DNA of 64,000 nucleotides from contig NC_081182.1 of the NCBI RefSeq assembly GCF_029867415.1, positions 41,403,462 through 41,467,461 of the forward strand, in the 5' to 3' direction. Both the position numbers and the translations under genes were made by a program. Positions within the stretch are counted from its first letter, which is position 1. The number at the start of each line of letters is the position of its first letter. The DNA is from Vicia villosa. Taxonomy: Eukaryota > Streptophyta > Magnoliopsida > Fabales > Fabaceae. This document shows, piece by piece, positions 59,523-64,000 of this stretch. The notes under the pieces were generated by a model. The model saw only the letters and a list, made by a program, of their open reading frames with translations, made no database searches and had not been told where the DNA came from.

Positions 59523-59754
59523 TATTTGAAATAAAAAGTCAATTGAAGGTGTATGAAGCATAGACAAATATTTTGCTATTTATTAAAATATAAATAATTT
59601 AAGAGTAAATTATTATATTTTAAGACAAACTTTAAATCGAATATTTATAAAATTCAAGATGTCAATGTAAATGACTCCAAGATTTTTATAAAAATCCAAT
59701 TTTGAAATAATTTTGAATATTTGAAGATGGTGGACAAACTTTGGGGGTACAACA

Positions 59755-59850
59755 CCCTCATGCGAGACATAGTTAAGTCCCTCAAGCAAGTCTTAGCATA
59801 GTCCCTTAGACAAGACTTAGTTGAGTTCCTCAGGCGAGACGTGACGCATT
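59755..59850. repeat. Minisatellite, right part
   Basis: Continuation of the roughly 25-bp repeat interrupted by the solo LTR, with units such as tagttgagttcctcaggcgagac. Confidence 0.6.
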
Positions 59851-60129
59851 TACAGGTGTCCAGACTATGAGTCATACGTCGATGGGAAAATCCCAAAATG
59901 TTAGTTATAGTGTAAAGCGCACAGGGGCATTTAATGTCATCAATGATGACTTATCCTTGGGACACCTAACTGTCCTTATTGTTGTGGCACGCGTCAAAAC
60001 ATGCCGAACCTTTCACATCTGATCGAAAACTTATGGACCTTTGATTATCCTAGTTTCTTCTATTCAAGGGGACAGATCCCAACCTTTTCACTTTTCCATA
60101 CATTTTCTTGCTAAAGCTTTCTAAATGTT

Positions 60130-62152
60130 TCCTCTACCTTCAACAACTCCTACATCTCCACGAGATCAAGTCCATGCCCTACACAGGTACAAGTTTCATA
60201 TTCCATTTTCCCTCTTTTTTATGATGTTTTTTAGGGATATAGATTATGATGGCAATCTTCTTTAACCCTCCACTCGTGACGAGCGTATAGCTCTATGTAA
60301 TTATTGTTAGATGAATGTTAGGCGTCCTAATAGGACTATTGAATGTATATTAGTGGAATTATGCATTTTTGGAAACAATGAGAGTTCTCTTAATTTGAAT
60401 AGTGATACCGGAGGTGGTAGTGATAATGACTCCTATTTACCTTCTGTTATCCTAGGAAACAGGAAGATTATAGTCATTGTCAATCTTGAGGCAAAGAATG
60501 TAAGGGAAGTTGGGTCCATCTACACTAGCGATAACCAAATACCCCCCCCTTCGACAAGAAATTGATTTTTCTTCCATGGAAGAAAAATTTATTCTAGAGG
60601 CATGCTCTTCGGTGGAGATGGTCAATAAGGCCGCCTCTGACACCTCTTCTACTCATGCTTTTTATTTCTACTTACCCACTACTTACAATGTTAGGCCCAC
60701 CTCCCTTTTTCCTCCTCCGCAACTTAGGTTCTTACGATACTCAATATGGGCCACTCCTAAATCACACTCAATGGCTAGATCCTAATTAGGTTATTTTAGG
60801 TCATATGCCAGCGGATAGGGGTTTACCCAACCATCAAAATGTTTTTCTCTTTTTACTGCACCAAGGCATCTGTTCGTTAGGGCTGAGTAACCATGGTCGA
60901 TTTTCACAGGAGAATAATATTTAAATCATATGCTAACCACATCAAGGGTTTGAAAGATAAAATTGTGAGAATGAGGGACGAGACAGTTCCTTTAAAGTTG
61001 CCACTAGGGCGGATGGTGCCCCTAAATTTACCTTAGCCTAGGCTAATAATCTCGCAGAGATAAATGGGTACAACTGTGCTTGCCTCACTGATGATGAGGC
61101 AGAGGTTGTCTGAACCCTAAATAATTTTAAAGTCATTGAGTCTCACACCATGATTATTTTGGACCAAAGGGATGATGGATCACTAGACAAGTATTCAAGT
61201 AAGTTTTAGTGATGCTGTCTTTTGTTGTTGTTTACATAACATATGTTGATTATTTCTTATTTCCTTTTTTATAGAGAAGATATCCAAGAGTCCCCCATGT
61301 GAGATGAGGGAGCGCCTGGCCAAGAGGAAAGCTCAACGCTCAAGTTTAGATAACCCTCTGAGTCTCCTTAAAGGTCTACTCCATAGGCGGGTCAAACGAG
61401 AACTTGAGGGCAATACGCCTACTGGGCCTATGACCCCAAAGGTCCAAATGTAAGAGGTTGATTCCTCCAATAAAGTTAAGGCGACCCAAGTGACCGTTGA
61501 AGAGGGGACAAGCACTTGCACCTCGTCTCCAAATAGAGCCCCACCAATTGAATCCTCCTTGTTGAGTGATTACGCCTTTAACGCCATCAACTTTATAGGC
61601 GCTCGCCTTCCTAGCCCCAAAGTTTTTATGAGGGGACTATAAGGCTGTCTACAATCATCCCTCCCCGAAATGGTTTTAACTCAAAGAGGTCCACTTGCTA
61701 AGGGTTCTCCTTATGGAGAATGTTTATAGGAAGAAGCATGCCAATAATAATAAGGATTTGAAGATGAAGCTTTCCAACTACAAAGGATATTGGCCAAAAG
61801 GCAAGCTATAATTAAGACTTTGTAGATGGAAAATAAGACCCTGATAGGTAAGCTTCAAAAGTTAAAGTCTAAGTCTAAGGAGTTTGCTATATAGGAGCAG
61901 GACCTGCGGGAATCCTTAATAGAGGCTCTCAGCATTCATAAAAATCTAGAGGATGAGGTAACTAAGTTGAAGGATGATTCGGTAGAAACCTATGATTTCT
62001 ACTTTAAGAGGGCTAAGGAGAAAACAACATTTCTATATTCTGAGGAGGATTTAAGCTCCATGGACATGTTTAAATTTGAGCTGGAGAACAAAAACTCATT
62101 TTCAATGCAAGAAGTTTTTCCGATACTTTCCTTATGTTGGTCAATGGTCTAA
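60130..62152 (+). pseudogene. Decayed gypsy-associated transposon protein gene
   Basis: + strand blocks in shifting frames include an acidic N-terminal part (60315-60565) and a FFSFYCTK...RIIFKSYANHIKG stretch (about 60845-60955), like the 'putative gypsy type transposon' domain. A basic Pro/Ser-rich part follows (61275-61440), then a long coiled coil ending YDFYFKRAKEKTTFLYSEEDL (about 61825-62060). Many stops and an intron-like gap at 61206-61275 are present. The assignment is by pattern only. No working product. Confidence 0.4.
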
Positions 62153-62159
62153 TATACAT

Positions 62160-62420
62160 GCATGCAGATTTAGTTTTCTTCTGCTGTTCTCTGATGCTAT
62201 GTCATTAAGTTTGTTCTAGATGTTTTGTTGCTCATCTTGCAAGTTTATATTTGCCTTAAGAATGGCCAAAGAGAGAAATTGTTGTTATATGCATGCATAA
62301 AGATTTAGTTTTCTTCTACTGCTCTCTGATGCTATGTCATGAAGTTTGTTCTACACGTTCTGCTACACATCTTGCAAGTTTATATTTGCCTTAAAAATGG
62401 CCAAAAGGTGAAATTGTGTT
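62160..62420. repeat. Tandem duplication, 135-bp unit
   Basis: Two adjacent copies (about 62160-62285 and 62290-62418) share tagttttcttct, ctctgatgctatgtcat and aagtttatatttgcctta. Divergence is about 10%. Confidence 0.75.
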
Positions 62421-62583
62421 AGTTTAAACGTGAATTTGAAAGGTATTTGGTGATGAATTTGAAATTAGAATCTAAATTTTTTTATGCATTTGGTTGTGCG
62501 TGTGAGTTTCTCTTATGTGGTCTCACTAATGATTGCTTACTAACAGAATTCTTATTCCCTTTTGTCTTGTTTGTATGTACTGT

Positions 62584-62988
62584 CACTACAGAAAAAAGGC
62601 CTCCTACCACGCCCAGAAAACCGAGGCTTTATGCAAAATAACCGTGGCGTAACGCTGAGGCCACGGTTCGGCCACGGAAATCCAACGGTGGAGTATACGG
62701 CCGTGGCCAAAAGTAAAGTCCACGGTTTTTTGGTATAGACCACGCCATTTTTACAACCGTGGCATTTTTAGGCCACGGTTTAGGTAGCTTGATTAAGGCC
62801 GCGGTTTGTATTTGCCATGACTTAATAACTGTGGCTATATTGTAAAGCCACGGTTTCATTTTAACGTTTACGACACAGTATTAGTTCAAGATATAGCCAC
62901 GGTTTGGTTATGACCACCTATTTAAAACCGTTGTTATATGTTATGCATTCTAACCCATTTATCTAGCCACGATTTATTTCTCTATCAT

Positions 62989-63019
<31 letters not shown>

Positions 63020-64000
63020 CAATAATATTGATCAATATAAAATTAATCATGAAAGTAAATACAATTCTAGCATTTATTTAGGATCAACCATGTTTTATAA
63101 ATATAATTCTAGCATTAGATTATGCGATCATGAAAGTATCATAAATGTACTTCTAGTGTGAAGACAAAACCAAATACAGAGCTACTAATAGTTTTACACC
63201 ATGAATGTAATGAATCTTCAAGTGAGCAGCAACACCGTAGCTGCAACATTACAACAAAGGGAAAGTGAGCAATAAACAAGAGCAGAATATTAAAAAACTT
63301 ATATCTTGTTTGACCTTCAATGAGCTGCACATTTATTCCTGTGTATGCAAGAAGCATTTAAGCACAAACATGGCTTAACATTTGATGCATGAGTAATTAG
63401 TAATGACATAATGAGTCATATTGCAATATACCTTAATCAATTTCCACTAGATTTGTTTTGCTGACAACTTTTTGAAGTCTCTCAGTGGATAAGAATTGTC
63501 CTACAAAACATAAAGTAATGAAATTAAATTAATTTTTGTATAAGACATAAAAAATTATTAATATCCACCCAACTGGAATTCTATAACACTTCAGTTAGTA
63601 ATAATCAATATAATGTCATATCTTAACCATATAAGATTTAGTCAATTGAAAGTTGAAATAGCATCACAGATTCACATCCTTCCACAAGGGACATTGAAGC
63701 GCCTAAGTTTGATATTCATTGATCTTTCACTCACAAAAACTAGTTATGTTTCATTATGGCCCCAACCTAGCAAAATAAAAGTAGTTAGCACCTAAGTTTG
63801 TCTTCTTTTTTTTCATTTTCCATGTGAACACCATTGGTTTCGCCATCATCACTTTTAGATCACTTTTAGACAACGGCACAAGCATAACACGGCAACGATA
63901 CAAGCATGACGAGATAAATTCGTTACCATGACGAGATAAACAAAATGTGTGTGATAACTTTAATTTCCACCCATTCTTGTTAACTTCCATGAGAAATTCC
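62584..64000 (+). mobile_element. CACTA transposon, left end, running off the window
   Basis: The CACTACAGAAAAAA terminus at 62584 is followed to about 62970 by at least eight short direct and inverted copies of a CCACGGTT/AACCGTGG motif, typical CACTA subterminal DNA. A (TA)n tract follows (62991-63012). From 63013 to the window end there is no recognisable gene, and the opposite terminus is not in view, so the true length is unknown. Confidence 0.7.

Larger units (their letters stand above)
56871..59754 (-). mobile_element. Solo Ogre/Tat-like LTR
   Basis: 2884 bp in minus orientation. The minus strand starts TGTTGTACCCCCAAAGTTTG at 59754, similar to the TGTCATACCCC start of the Ogre-like LTR. 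It ends near a conserved stretch (56935-57075) resembling the end of that LTR, finishing ...CGTATTACA at 56871. A perfect 5-bp duplication ccctc flanks it (56866-56870 and 59755-59759). No internal region is attached, so it most likely arose by LTR-LTR recombination. It is clearly diverged from the 15274 element. Confidence 0.88.

Noticed and set aside
62447..62859. Short ORFs at the CACTA end
   Set aside because: They follow the repeated CCACGGTT motif and have no recognisable protein content.

Overview
The window is plant nuclear DNA. The evidence is spliced genes with GT-AG introns, AT-rich spacers and nested transposable elements. An Ogre-type Ty3/gypsy element with a tRNA-Arg primer site, together with the gene complement, points to a legume with a large repeat-filled genome, probably the pea/vetch tribe Fabeae; this is inference, not proof. 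Three host genes lie between about 38.8 and 51.5 kb. They are a pectin methylesterase (+), a GUX-type xylan glucuronosyltransferase (-) and a mitochondrial-type ribosomal protein L17 (-). I rebuilt their exons by hand and all reading frames close. Most of the rest is mobile DNA.

Layout. 144-7915: complete, very young Ty1/copia-type LTR element (TSD tttcc). It has gag, a decayed protease scrap, no pol, and a second gene (4517-5938) with its own promoter-like leader. It sits just upstream of a Gly/Arg/Pro-rich ORF (8053-8328). 8740-9230: one end of a Mutator-like element (MULE). 9713-14125: complete MULE in the opposite orientation (8-bp TSD), encoding a broken FAR1-type transposase, an OTU-type cysteine protease and a small unknown protein. 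15274-26808: complete young Ogre-like element (TSD gcatt) with gag only. 27.1-31.2 kb: remnant of a Tat-type gypsy element, with the integrase C-terminus on + followed by an antisense plant-mobile-domain pseudogene. 31.5-32.5 kb: fold-back DNA and a CACTA-type end. 33017-37946: mariner-like element with a decayed DD39D transposase; a Stowaway MITE lies 5 bp beyond its end. 38.8-51.5 kb: the host genes. The GUX intron 1 holds a MITE and the L17 intron 3 holds an HSP70 retro-fragment. 51.9-54.6 kb: 5'-truncated LINE flanked on both sides by (TTA)n. 56.1-62.2 kb: decayed gag, a solo Ogre-like LTR (TSD ccctc) inside a minisatellite, and a gypsy-associated pseudogene. 62584 to the end: start of a CACTA element.

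Best candidate for something undescribed. The copia element carries GTCGAC-centred palindromes in pairs exactly 21 bp apart, repeating about every 61 bp. One array is just upstream of the LTR TATA box. A second array of the same geometry is just upstream of the extra gene. Two transcription units of one element therefore seem to share a dedicated cis-array, and the extra gene, whose product ends in an Arg-rich tail, is a candidate (unproven) reader of it. The MULE shows a parallel design: 20-bp palindromes fill both termini and recur as pairs upstream of two of its genes.
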